A program made the position numbers and the translations under genes. Positions 1-11,185 of a stretch of 64,000 nt of DNA are shown here, piece after piece. The notes beneath the pieces were generated by a model. It searched no databases and was not told the DNA's origin. It saw only the letters and a list, made by a program, of their open reading frames with translations. Origin of the DNA: Adineta steineri (Eukaryota; Rotifera; Eurotatoria; Adinetida; Adinetidae); the NCBI GenBank assembly GCA_905250115.1, contig CAJNOI010000090.1, positions 241,511 to 305,510 on the forward strand. Reading direction: 5' to 3'. Within the stretch, counting starts at the first letter, position 1, and the number at the start of each line of letters is the position of its first letter.

Positions 1-1363
1 GATGATGTTGTTGTGGTTGACGTGGTTGTGGTGGTAGTTGTTGATGATGTTGATGATGTTGTTGTTAACGTTGTGGTGGTAGTTGTTGATGACGTTGTTG
101 ACGTTGTTGCTGATGTTGTTGTTGACGTTGTGGTGGTAGTTGTTGTTGAAGTTGTTGTTGATGTTGTTGTGGTAGTTGTTGATGTTGTGCTTGTTGAAGT
201 TGTTGTGGATGTTGATGTTGTTGTACTTGTTGACGTTGTTGTTGTTGCTGTTGTTGTCGTAGTCGGTTCTATTTTGTAAAAGAGAATTTAGAATGAGACT
301 AAACAATTCGATATGGGTCTACCCCCAATTTCTTACTTTTTCTCTAACTATTATATCTACTATAAATATAAGTGCACTATGATAAAAAAAAAAGTAAATC
401 TTTAGACGGCTTGTAGTATAATTGTACTTCTACAATCTTTACTTTAATTAGATCTCCAATATAAGAATTCCATACAATGGTATATTTTATTCCAATCTGA
501 ATTTCGAGGAAAAAAGAGACTATATTTCGCATTGAAAGTAGGGGACTAAGAGGACTACGGGGAACTGTGAGAAACAATGAACACTCATGACATTCAAAGG
601 AATAAAACAAAGTCATTGATAAATACCAGGACTTTACTAGAGAATTAGAACTTTCAAGAATTATATGCATTCTAATTTCTTCCCATAAGAAAATTCATTC
701 TCTCTGGTACTGAATCATTTTGTCTTCGATAAAAATAATTATTTTAACTCAGGCTATAAAGAGTAGACTTATATACACTGTCGCTTATCATAAAACAGCA
801 ACGAAGTCATTTTGAAAGCTCCTTAGTCTCCCGTTGTACTTGAAGAGTGATGAAGGTAATAGCTGATGGTGGGCAATTCCATTTGATTTAAATCAAATAT
901 TATATTCGTAGGAAATATAATGTTGATTTTTTAGTTCACCTAGTCCTTACTCTAAATATATTACAAAGATCAGTTTTTGTTCAAAATTCAATTTAAAATA
1001 TAAAAGACTCTAAACTCATTCATACTAACCAGGTGGAGATCGTGTTCCAGTAATAACAATCATAGTAGTAATGTCGGTATCAGTCAACATATTTGCTATT
1101 TCATTTGACATATCAGTAAATAATTCACAATTAAAAGTAGATTGATGAAAACTGGCTGCTCTACAATACGTTCGGGCTAAACAAGCCATTTGACACTTCA
1201 TAATATTCGACGTAATGATATTTGCGAATGGTAAACAAGTTGCATTCAAACATTGAAATTTCGAATCAGTGATTAAAGACATTAGAACTGATCGTGTATC
1301 TTCTCCAACCGAGTTTGTAATAATCATAAATACAAGCCATAAACAAATTCTTCTTGAAGCCAT
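1..1363 (-). CDS. Secreted PAN/apple-like protein with Thr/Ser-rich stalk (3' end outside window)
   Basis: Exon 1 is 1363-1030 and exon 2 is 268 to beyond base 1. The intron has donor GTTAGT and acceptor AATAG, both in phase 1, and joins as Glu-Pro. Exon 1 begins with a hydrophobic signal peptide (about residues 1-20). A small Cys domain follows, with pairs resembling C-x4-C, C-x3-C-x5-C and a final CELFTD motif. This spacing closely matches the N-terminal domain of the Kelch gene at 60694 and suggests a PAN/apple-like fold. Exon 2 is almost pure Thr/Ser (ACN and TCN codons), a mucin-like stalk expected to be O-glycosylated. The C-terminal module lies off the window; the neighbouring paralogue at 5543-6673 has a Cys-rich tail at this place. 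The product is presumably secreted or surface-attached. Function is unknown, and the PAN assignment rests on Cys spacing only. Confidence 0.65.
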
Positions 1364-4300
1364 TACCAGCTAAACTGCAAGTTAATGAAATGAATTTAAC
1401 TGAAAATAAAAGAAAAAGAATCTGTTGAGCGATAAAGACTTTTTTTTTCTTTGTCTCACTCGTTTTCTTTTGTCATTGTAGCGTATGCTTTTTTATTACA
1501 TTTCATCAATCTAATGGGAAAAATAGTCATAACTTTTATTTTATTTTGTAAAAACACATATCCAATTTGAAAAACGAGTTTTTTTTGTTGATATGTCCTT
1601 TAAAGACAAATATATTCACACTTCGGACATATACGTTATATGGAAAATAAATAAAGATGAAAAGCATATAGAATAATCGATTCAATAAAATTGGATTTGA
1701 AAAGAGAATAAACTACATTAAATCACAAATGAAATTTGTTTCATAAAAATAAAAATATTTTAATTCATTGTATCCATATATAAATTAGGTATTCATTCGA
1801 ACTTCTCTCACAGTATTTACAATATATCAATCAATTATCACGCAATTTATATAGAAATACAGGAAATTGAATAATCCTCTAAACTCAAACTCACTGGATT
1901 TGGATTTTTCAGTTGACTCTAACACGAGATATGAAAATATTTTCACAATTTCTCTTTTATTATTCTGTAGTGTCATTGCTATTCTTCAATGTTTCATCGA
2001 TAAAAGAATATTATCTTCTGTAATTTAATTGATAATCACATTTTTCTTCATCAATGTAACAGTAATTCAAACATTTCTATGTATGATAGTATTATTGAAA
2101 GACAAAACACCTTGATTATTAGATACATAAAAACAAACAGTTTTTTTCATTATTCTATAGTAAGTTTAATAATTGTTTATCATAACAACACATTCTAAAC
2201 TGTTTTTTTCTCTCGAAGGAAAAATTTTATCCACTGAAAACTTGCTTTGTTTTTCTTTTCTTTTCTTTTTCTCCGTTTATATGCTGCTGTGATATATAAT
2301 GTATGTAGTAGAAGACGAAGTTAGTTGAGCAATCTTTTTGATTATTTTTTAAAAGAAATGACAGAACTATAGAGTTTATGAAAAGATCAAGGTTTAATAT
2401 AGTTACAATAAGAAAAAGTGCATTACTTTAAAAAAAGTGCATATGTGTTAAGAAAAACAATTATGGTAATATATGCAAGCTTTCTGTAGATGGAAAACTG
2501 CATCTTCATAATTACATTAGAAAAATTACTAAACAAGGTTGATGACGTCTTTACTCTTTTTCATTATATGAATGTATCATACATAACTGCAAAATAGATG
2601 GGTTTTTCCCAACGTGTAAAGATTTATTTCACTCCTTTTAGATTTTAATGCCGACGGATTTTCTTTTGAAGAATATGCCACATGTTAGAATAATGATTTT
2701 GATATTACTTGATAACATAACATTAATTCATGAATGATTTTTGCAAATGTTTGTTTACCTGCTTATATCTCAAATCAATGTCAATTTGAGAGTGTTGATT
2801 ATACATTATGATTGAAATATGAAAAAAAATTTGAAGTGGTCATCAACGATAAATGATTGAATACTGACAATTATAATGTGTAGCGAAAGATTCTTTAGTC
2901 GTGCATTGCTTTTTAAGAATAGAGCTACTACTACTAGTAGTAGTAGAGTAAATCAAAACTTATCTCTAAATTTTCATTGACAGTGGAAAAACACTATGTT
3001 TGATCGCGACAATACTCGAGTTGGTGATCGATTATCTTTCGGAACATATGAATAAAGATAATCAGGTTATAGTTTTATGAATGTGTTGAATAATTATCAT
3101 TGAAATTTTTTTATTTCAGGTGAAGTACTCATTAATGAGGAAATCCTCTTTTAGTAGAAGATCTCGGATATTTTATTATATTTCAGTCTATGAATCTTTT
3201 ACAGTCGTTTAAAATGGGCTTGATCGCATAATGAATGTCTCTGATTGATATAATATATGTGCCCGGCCGAACTGAAAGTTTGTGACCATTATGATAATAT
3301 AACAAACACTTGATTTATTAGCAAAAATGTTGATCATTGCTGTTAACAATATGATTTTTCGAGATAGTGAAAAGTTTAAAAAATATATCATAGTAGAATC
3401 TATGAGATAAATAACAGAGTTTTTGTTGATTATGAAACAATGATTTGAATGAAAGATAATATTATATTTATTGTTAATATAATCATTAACAATGAATTTT
3501 ATATTAAAAAACAATAATACTAGCTCAGTTAAAATTTGAGAATAATTAAAAGAATCATTTTAATTTTTCTTTCAAGATAATCATATAACACAATCATGGT
3601 ATAAGGAAATTCTATAGATTATATTTTTTGATCAACCATATTCTATATCTAATACAACTCATTTTATACAAATTGTTTTGGAAAGATACAAAAAAATTAG
3701 ATATTGAAAATGTATTTACTAAACAAGATAAAAAAATGTCTATTGTTGCTCAATATAGTCCAACAAACAATTACCGTGAAGCATATAATACAAAATACTT
3801 TTCATACTAAATATTAACTAATTCAATGAATCATTTATATTTGCTTTTCTTCCTAAAATTAATCTTGCATATTAAAAATATGTGCCAGTTTCACAGTAAT
3901 AATATTTTAGCAATCAATTTCCGCGAGTAGTGCACAGCTGTAAAACTAAAATGCACCTATGTAGATATAGAAATATAGAAAAATGACTTCATCGATAGTA
4001 TTAAATGTCATTTCAATTCCATTAGACAAATTAGCTAATAAAATGTATCTTCGTGTTTTGTATTATTATATAGTTAATCTTTGTTCTCCAATAGTTTAGA
4101 TTATAGTTTCAAAGAGAACTGATGTATCACGACTATGTCATACATACATAAATTGATATTTTCTTGTATATGTTCGGACTCTTAAATATTTAGTAATATA
4201 ACGCATTTATTTTACTGATTCATTTTATTTTAATATTGAATCATATTTAATAGTTTATCAGATTATCCTTTAAATTCTGTTTGTTGTGGAAGAGATCAAT

Positions 4301-4642
4301 TAAGATAAATATGTGACACTAACTAATATCTCATCTTGAAAGTTACTCAATTATAATTTAATAATTATCGTTAAAATACACGTGTAATCTCTTCTAAAAT
4401 ATTTTTTTGTTCCTTTGTCAATAGGATATGTTGTCGTTTTCATTTTTATCTAAATACATTGGTATAATTATCTATTCATTTTTCTTTCCTTTTATTCCTA
4501 TGACTTAGTTACAGTTGATGTGAGAGTTGATACAAAAAATAACATCCTTGCACATTTATATGAGTACCAGTAGGCAACAGTGCGTGTAGTGAAATAAACA
4601 TCTTATATCATAACTAGTGGCAATGCTACATCTTTAGTGTAT
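1364..4642. other. Intergenic, AT-rich, no supported gene
   Basis: Only short AT-rich open frames without splice or domain support are present, for example 3209-3514 minus and 3628-3810 plus. A perfect 22-bp palindrome of ACT/AGT triplets sits at 2925-2946. Around 4950-5092 there is a stretch with less AT-rich, codon-like composition ending in a GTAAAC donor-like site. It is interrupted by an in-frame TGA, so it could be a decayed exon. Confidence 0.5.
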
Positions 4643-4700
4643 GAGTGTGGGTGGGTGTCGATATTGATACAAAAACAGATTTTTAGTCACACTCACACCC
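4643..4700. repeat. TGTGGG-type hairpin 1
   Basis: The left arm GAGTGTGGGTGGGTGT (from 4643) is answered by the right arm TCACACTCACACCC (4687-4700) across a loop of about 27 nt. Confidence 0.7.
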
Positions 4701-4712
4701 AAAAAAACATAG

Positions 4713-4790
4713 TGTGACGATTTTTAATAGAAGAAGTGTTAGCGCTGGTGTAACTACACTTTATTGTATTTCTTCTTCATACCAATCACA
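4713..4790. repeat. Dispersed 80-bp repeat, copy 1
   Basis: The copy starts with TGTGACGATTT and ends with AATCACA. It aligns over its length with 8893-8969, with scattered substitutions. It lies directly beside hairpin 1. No coding potential is seen. Confidence 0.45.
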
Positions 4791-5542
4791 TCTTTTTCAT
4801 AGAAAAAAGGAATAAAAGGACAAAGTACAACATGATTAAGGACTAATGCGAAGGATTGAGACCATTAGTAACAACAAGTGGAATAGCAGTCATGTAGCAC
4901 ACTCAAACTGGAGTGTTGCACATAGATACACAAATATGACATTCTCCATGATCAATACCAGCGGTGGCGACGACAATCTCGAAACGTTCAATGTTTTGTG
5001 ACTGGATGCCGAAATGAACAATGAGGAACACCTAGCGACGCAAAACCAATTGCGAAGCATTATCAATCAATTGAAAACGTTCAAGAAGGTAAACATATTT
5101 GTATATTTCAGTTGTTAGTGAACTCAATTTAATATTTATATCAGCAACGGAAAAACGGATATAACTTAGAATTTAAATTTTTTATGGGTCTAGGGCGCGA
5201 GTTCTCTATAGATAGTGGAATGATTCTTGCAATTCAGTGTAAGAGAAACTGCACTTCCAATTGTATATATTCGAAAAAGAAAATACTGCTTCCAAAGAAA
5301 AGAACAGAAAAACAAACTCGCAAAAGCAGAACAACGAAAAAGAAAAGAAAAAATGTTATTGCAGATAATTTTCTTTCAAATGGAATTAAGAAAAAGAAGC
5401 GAGAACAATGTGATCGCTAACAATATATTTGTTATTTTGGTCTGTATCATTTAGTTAATATAGTATTAGTGTCATTGTTTATACTTTCATAGTATGTTAA
5501 GCTTGTTTAATTGATGTTCAAATCAATCATGAATTACTTTCT

Positions 5543-6673
5543 TTAACAACCAGAATAATACCAACCACCATAATAACAACCACCACCACCATAATAAGTA
5601 GAAGGACCTTGACCAGTGCAATTACGACAAAAAAAATTACCACTTGGACCGTTAACACCAGTATTGTCACATGCACAGGCGTGATTATTGTAAACACAAG
5701 GAGTAGGACCAAATGTGCAACAATAATATTTAGAACAAGTAGAATTAAATATAAACGTAGTAGTTGTTGTTGTCGTGGTAGTTGTTGATGTTGTGCTTGT
5801 TGAAGTTGTTTTTGATGTTGTTGTTGATGATGATGAAGTTGAAGAAGTGGTTCTTGTAGTGGATGATGATGAGGTTGATGTGGTGGTGGATGTTGTCGTT
5901 AATGTTATGATCGGTTCTGTATTAAATAAATCATATTAAAAGAGAAACCAACATTGGTTAAAGTTTTCCTTCGAGCTCGACATCAGAGATGAACACAGAA
6001 ATGTCATGTGAGGTAAATTTAGTTTCAGATCTTAGTTCTAAAAAAACCTTTGGCTTTTATGTCGAATTCTGAATGACAAAATTTAACATGTAGAGTTGTA
6101 CTTATAAGCTATTCTGTCAAGATAGAGAAACACTATAAATCTATGGTGTTAGAGACTCGTCAAGAGAAAAAGACAGTAACATTTCTAATCGATTGATTGC
6201 AACTACGATTAAATCTGCTCAGCACCAAAGCGTGGTATGTTCACTAACAAACTACATATAACATCATTCTCATCTATTACTTTCAAGCAAAAACTCATCC
6301 ATCAACTTTATTTTACATTATTTTCAAAATCAACATGTGTCACTCAAAAACAATGTTCTATTAATAAATACTTACTATTTGTTATTGATATTGCTGATTG
6401 ATTTATAAATATAAAATCAGAATTCACATTATATTCAATAACAATCGAATTGTTATTCGAATAAAATAATTCACAACTTCTATTTGTCGAAAAATAGTTT
6501 AATCCAGATAATAAAAATACATTTATTTTCATCATTTCACATATACATTCATCTTTAGTAACATTTAATAGTAATCTATTGACAGTACCAATCATTATAC
6601 TATTGTTTATTTTACCAACAATAATTGAATCACACATAGAAATTAATGATAAAATAAAAACAATCCAAAACAT
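5543..6673 (-). CDS. Secreted PAN-like protein with Thr/Ser stalk and Cys/Gly/Tyr-rich tail
   Basis: The gene joins exon 6673-6376 (donor GTAAGT) to exon 5916-5543 (acceptor AATACAG), both in phase 1, giving about 223 residues. The signal peptide is residues 1-16. The Cys domain is short and keeps the CELF motif seen in the paralogue at 1-1363 but has lost several cysteines. A run of about 50 Thr/Ser residues follows. The last 70 residues hold nine or more cysteines and end in a Gly/Tyr-rich stretch (GGGG, GGWYYSG) before TAA at 5543. The splice junction and the start of exon 2 (AACCGA) are the same as in the left-hand paralogue, so these are tandem duplicates. The product is probably an extracellular glycoprotein. 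Its role is unknown and the tail domain is not recognised. Confidence 0.65.
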
Positions 6674-7325
6674 CTTTTTGTTGTCTTACTCTGTGGAAAC
6701 TCTTGTTAAAACTGTTTGAATAGCTTCTTCCACTGTTTTTTACTCTCTGTCTTTTTTTTCAAACCATTTTCCAGTTTAATATTTAATCACTATAGAAAAA
6801 AGTATTACTTGTTGTGCATTTAATTTTCTTTACAGTAGCACATACATTTATGGTTTATTATATTTAACAGCAACCTAGATGGTCACTGCAACAGAAAAGA
6901 AGTATGCATGTCTATTTTTTTTTCTCAACCATTTATGAAATTAAAATGATTACTATCGTGATGATTACAGTGAAGAAAAAAGAACTAGCATTTGTCTGTA
7001 AATATAATGTATTGTTTTTTAAAATATTTCATACGATATAGTGGAAGAAAGAAAGAAAGAAAAACTAACTTGTGATAATTAAGGGAGTTACTTCATCTAC
7101 ACATTTAGTTGATAGAAGTTGTGTTGGAAGTAAAATATTACAGCAAATGGAATGATTCATTCTCAAAAGAGATACAATTTTTATTATATAAACAATCTCT
7201 GCAAAATAGCAAAGAAAAATATGCACTAGACTTCTACTTAGCTGCAAACCTTTTCAGTCTTCTGCTCATCAGCTATTTGATCTCCACCACTATTGAAATA
7301 CTTGCATAGCTATTTAAATCGTTCC

Positions 7326-7397
7326 GAGTGTGGGTGGGTGTAAGTTAGCATGTGAGTGTGATCAGCTGTGTTGCCTTTATATACCCACACTTACCCG
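7326..7397. repeat. TGTGGG-type hairpin 2
   Basis: GAGTGTGGGTGGGTGTAAG at 7326-7344 faces TACCCACACTTACCCG ending at 7397, with a loop near 36 nt. Confidence 0.65.
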
Positions 7398-8365
7398 AAT
7401 TAGTTCTTAGATAGTAGCTATATAGATCTCTGAATTAACATTGACAGTAATAATTTTTACGACTATTTGAAAATGTTGAGCATTTCAACAGATACCATAA
7501 TTCTTAAAAAAAACAAATATATATGAGATTTAGAAAATAGTATAACGTTTAATTTACGTTTTTATTGATTCTTTTGATAGAATTTCAATGATGGAATTGT
7601 CTTTTCTAATTTAATTTTTATTTTATTCATATTATCGTTTAAAAGAATATTTAATGTTGAAACAAAATCTGTTTTGTATTTTTTAATTGTTCGATTTCCA
7701 TATAGATCTAAAATAAATGATGTTGACATATTTGGAGTTACTACAGTAGTTGTCATTCAGTGAATATCTAGAAGAAATTCTATAACTTAGTTCCATTTTA
7801 ACGAGTGATATTTATTCGAGTTTATTCATTTAACAAAGTTACTTAAATTTGACTGTGACAATACTTTTTTTCTTGTATCAATTTATAGAAATCGTTGACG
7901 TATTTAGTATTTTTTAAACTATAGTTACGTAGGTATGAGGTGAATCAAAAATGTAGTTATAGTTAGTAATAATGAATCAGAAGACGATTAAATCCATGTA
8001 TATTTGTTTTGTAAAGAAGACGGAAAAAACAGGTTACGATATACACTGAAATAAGTAATGAATGAAAAAGTATTTGTATGCACGTCGTTGATAGTTATAC
8101 GAGTATCTTATGGAATAACGTCATAATTTCATATACAATGGAAAGGATGTGGATGATGGTGTTCTTGCATAATAAAGTCAATACTTCTATATAAGGTGTG
8201 GGAAATAAAAGTGAATTGACTTCGTTTGATTAGGTTATAGGATATTATGATGTTTCATTTACCTATATATTCTGAAAATAGATTAGATACGAACAATTTT
8301 AAATATTAATTTAATATAGATAGAATAATGCTCTTAGTACAAATAAATGACATAAATAATCTTTT

Positions 8366-8415
8366 GAGAAAAAGTGCGTGTGGATATTTTCCTCACACAC
8401 TTACACTCATACTCT
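8366..8415. repeat. TGTGGG-type hairpin 3 (weak)
   Basis: TGAGAAAAAGTGCGTGTGG faces CACACACTTACACTCA with several mismatches. It is a decayed member of the set. Confidence 0.35.
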
Positions 8416-8892
8416 ACGTAATCGTATGTTTTTTGCTTTTGTTTCTTCTATTCTCTCCTCATCTCTGTATTTGCTACAGTGTTCTTTCGCGTTCTGTCTT
8501 CGTGTCAATTATACATGATCTTTTCCTTTCTTATTTTCTGTTCCTTTTCTATCAGAATGTTCTAAGAATATTCAGTTAGACTAAGACATATTCAAGATGA
8601 CCATTGTCAAAAGTCATTTTGAGTTCAGATTTGAAAATGGAATAGAGTAGTATGTGTTATGCAAGTATTTTAAATCATCTCATCACTCACGATTTATATG
8701 CATTAATTAGAAGTATTCTCTGTTTTACATGTACATGAGACAAACGATATATTTTCACCGTATAACCAAAAAGAAAAAATATTAGTCATTATTTTCCCTT
8801 TTCTCTGTACGTCTTCTATATAATAGCAAATCAGAAAGTAAAAAAATTCCATACGTCACTATACAAATAGAGCACGAGAACACCGCTAGGAT

Positions 8893-8969
8893 TGTGACGA
8901 TTTCTGATAGAAAGAATGTTGCTGCTGACTAAATTGTACATTATTATATTTTTTCTTCTTTAGAATCAC
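8893..8969. repeat. Dispersed 80-bp repeat, copy 2
   Basis: This is the partner of 4713-4790. It shares TGTGACGATTT, the following ATAGAA and TGTT blocks, a T-rich TTCTTCTT run and the closing AATCACA. Confidence 0.45.
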
Positions 8970-9314
8970 AGCACTTCCATGTAAGACAGGTGCTTATATA
9001 CCATCCATAAGAAAGAGAAAGAAAAGAAAAGTCATAATGACAAAGAAATAATAAATAGTGCATACACAATGTACTTCATTGATAACGTTATACAAATGTC
9101 TATGGATTGATACATATTTCTTACGTTCTTTTCATTGAGATTCGTTTCTTTGTCTAGATTTTAAATTATGCGAATATAAAAATGAAGTCTTCTTAGTGTT
9201 TTATTGAACGTGAAATAAAATCATACATTGTATAATAAATCGTTTTTGTGCATGCTCGTTTTATTATTTATTAAATATTTGGATCTTTATAGGTCAAGTA
9301 TTGTCGTGCTTCTA

Positions 9315-9803
9315 ATGGGCGATACATTATCGGATAGCATATGTGTACTTGAGCGAATCGGAATATTGCTGGCAGTGTTCTCAATTACGGCAATCGGGTG
9401 TATTTGTGTCCTATGTGTATGTGGATGTCGTCGTCAAAGTGATAATCATCCAGTTATTAACAGTATTACTCCACAACGATCACAAATAGAACTTTCAGAA
9501 TTGAGACGCCAGTATATAGACAATAGTCTACAACGGCATCCCATAATATATTCTCCGATCAGAATTTCATCATCAATAAATTCAACTGGTTTCGTTAGTC
9601 AACCATCATTACAAAACGAACATAATGATATTAGCAGAACAACAGTAGCAACTTCAGAAAGTCAACCTATCCTAAATTTACCACCGATATATGATGATAT
9701 CATACAACAGAACTCAATATCTATCACTCTGCAAACACAATCCGAACTGCCACCATCTTATAATGACTTTATGCGAGGAAGAAATGAAAGGAGCTTAGTG
9801 TGA
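9315..9803 (+). CDS. Single-pass membrane protein with two PPxY motifs
   Basis: The reading frame is intronless and gives 162 residues from the ATG at 9315. An upstream in-frame ATG at 9228 would add a second hydrophobic segment, but the 9315 start gives a normal short ectodomain. Residues about 13-38 are hydrophobic and end in a Cys-rich, basic juxtamembrane patch (CVCGCRR). The rest is hydrophilic, rich in Ser, Gln and Ile. It carries LPPIYDD (PPIY at about 123) and LPPSYND (PPSY at about 146). Such PY motifs bind WW domains of NEDD4-type ubiquitin ligases, so the product could be an adaptor or a substrate at membranes. That role is inference from the motif. No specific family is recognised. 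Confidence 0.6.
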   Translation: MGDTLSDSICVLERIGILLAVFSITAIGCICVLCVCGCRRQSDNHPVINSITPQRSQIELSELRRQYIDNSLQRHPIIYSPIRISSSINSTGFVSQPSLQNEHNDISRTTVATSESQPILNLPPIYDDIIQQNSISITLQTQSELPPSYNDFMRGRNERSLV

Positions 9804-10117
9804 TTTCAAATTTGAGAGTGTGAATGTAAAAGTGTGTTTTTCATAGATAATTAATACTATTCAGATTTTAGTCTTTTCAGATCAAAGTCTCTTAAATTAT
9901 TCGAATTTCTTCAAAATCTTTCAAATTTGAAGATATATTCCGTTTTTAAATACGAGATAGTGATTCTGATAATGTTAGTGAATGAAGATCAATGGACCGC
10001 TTAAAATATGTTTATGCTAATTAGAAACGATTGTATCTGTGACAGATCGTTCAACAGAGATTAAATACGTAAATCATGTAGGTAGAACAATCCTTCGTTC
10101 TTTCCTCTCTGCTCGTC

Positions 10118-10180
10118 AAGGGTGACAGTGTGGATGTGGATTTGCCTATCTCTAACTCACCTTCACATCCACTCTCAGGA
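10118..10180. repeat. TGTGGG-type hairpin 4
   Basis: AAGGGTGACAGTGTGGATGTGGA faces TCACCTTCACATCCACTCTC. The GTGTGGATGTG/CACATCCAC core is well paired. Confidence 0.6.
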
Positions 10181-10308
10181 GTATAATACAAAATGAGAAT
10201 CGTATGAATAACCATCCAAATGAATTTATTTGAGGTAAACAAAACAACATTGACAATATGAGAATCTACATAACAATTTTTGATCGCACCGCTATTTCTT
10301 GACTAGCG

Positions 10309-10565
10309 TTAATCACACATGCAAGTTTGGTAATATGGATACCATTCACAGTTTTCAGGACATTCAACCGTTTCACGTTTTTCATACAAATCTTCGTTCA
10401 TTGTCGTTGCATGAACACTTTCATCGGTAACTATTTATTCAAAAAGGAATCTTTTATATAATTATTCATATGCAATAAAAATTTACCTTCAATTGGAATG
10501 TTCTTGCAATTGATAACACCCAATAAGCAAATCATGAGAAAAATAATCAATAATTGTCGTTGCAT
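10309..10565 (-). CDS. Small secreted Cys-containing peptide (66 aa)
   Basis: Exon 10565-10487 (donor GTAAAT) and exon 10430-10309 (acceptor AAATAG) are joined in phase 1 across a 56-nt intron. The first 20 residues form a clear signal peptide ending in VINC. The mature part is acidic and has four cysteines near the C terminus in the order CPENC, then CMCD before the stop. A TATA-like stretch lies about 50 nt upstream of the ATG. No homologue is recognised; the size and Cys pattern fit a secreted effector or peptide. The gene is too short per exon to stand out as a long frame. The support is the signal peptide, the matching splice phases and the TATA element. Confidence 0.55.
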
Positions 10566-10613
10566 TATTTAATGATATAGAGAATGAAAATGATATTCAT
10601 GAATTGACTTATT

Positions 10614-10625
10614 CTATATATATAG
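10614..10625 (-). promoter_or_regulatory. TATA-like element of the 66-aa peptide gene
   Basis: CTATATATATAG sits about 50 nt before the start codon at 10565. Confidence 0.4.
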
Positions 10626-10903
10626 GATCAATGAACAAAGAATTTAACTCTTCGAATATAACATTGATCATTGTTCTATTTAAACCTGAATAGCCAATAA
10701 GAATAATTTTTATTCCAATGGTCATTATCCGTCACATTTCATTGGTTTGATTTTCATCTTCTTTATTTATGATGACCTTTTCACGGATCATTGTTTTTCT
10801 CTCTCTCTCTTTGTTGTCTTATCTATATGGAATAAAAAAAAAGAGACGATTAACATTAACATCATGAAAGTGGTTTACAGTCTCAAATAAACACTATACG
10901 AAT

Positions 10904-10967
10904 CTTGAGAATGTGGGTGTGGGTGTGAATTAATAGAAAAGTATCACCCACCCTCACATCCTCTCAA
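10904..10967. repeat. TGTGGG-type hairpin 5
   Basis: CTTGAGAATGTGGGTGTGGG at 10904 (two TGTGGG units in register) faces TCACCCACCCTCACATCC and CTCTCAA ending at 10967. Confidence 0.75.
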
Positions 10968-11030
10968 ATGAACAAAGTTGTTTCTTTATTTATATAAGTA
11001 AAAATGTGGTTGCCTTATTAGTACTTGTAT

Positions 11031-11072
11031 TGAGGGTGTAGCGTTCATCTTGTACTATCACTCTCACCCTGA
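11031..11072. repeat. TGTGGG-type hairpin 6 (short)
   Basis: TGAGGGTGTAG faces CTCTCACCCTGA, giving short but clean arms. Confidence 0.5.
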
Positions 11073-11185
11073 ATTGTACAATTTCATCAATAAGGAATTC
11101 AAAAGATATCAGCTTCAATTCTTGTTTTATTATTCAAAAAGTTAATAAGCATCACAAATATTCTGAATTAAAAGAAATAAAATAA

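Larger units (their letters stand above)
6674..9314. other. Intergenic, no well-supported gene
   Basis: The stretch contains two hairpins and the second copy of the 80-bp repeat. A 64-codon minus-strand frame (7756-7562) has balanced composition and ends TAA, but it lacks a recognisable domain or splice context and is left as a weak candidate. The frame at 8328-8579 overlaps a hairpin and is probably noise. Confidence 0.4.

Noticed and set aside
13..279. Plus-strand poly-Val/Asp open frame
   Set aside because: It is the antisense shadow of the Thr/Ser-coding exon on the minus strand, which has matching splice sites.
5527..5712. Minus-strand Val/Ile-rich 61-codon frame
   Set aside because: The Cys/Gly/Tyr-rich frame on the same strand joins correctly to the upstream Thr/Ser stalk and explains the region better.
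7065..7309. Overlapping short frames on both strands
   Set aside because: Composition is AT-driven, there is no start context or domain, and they end at hairpin 2.
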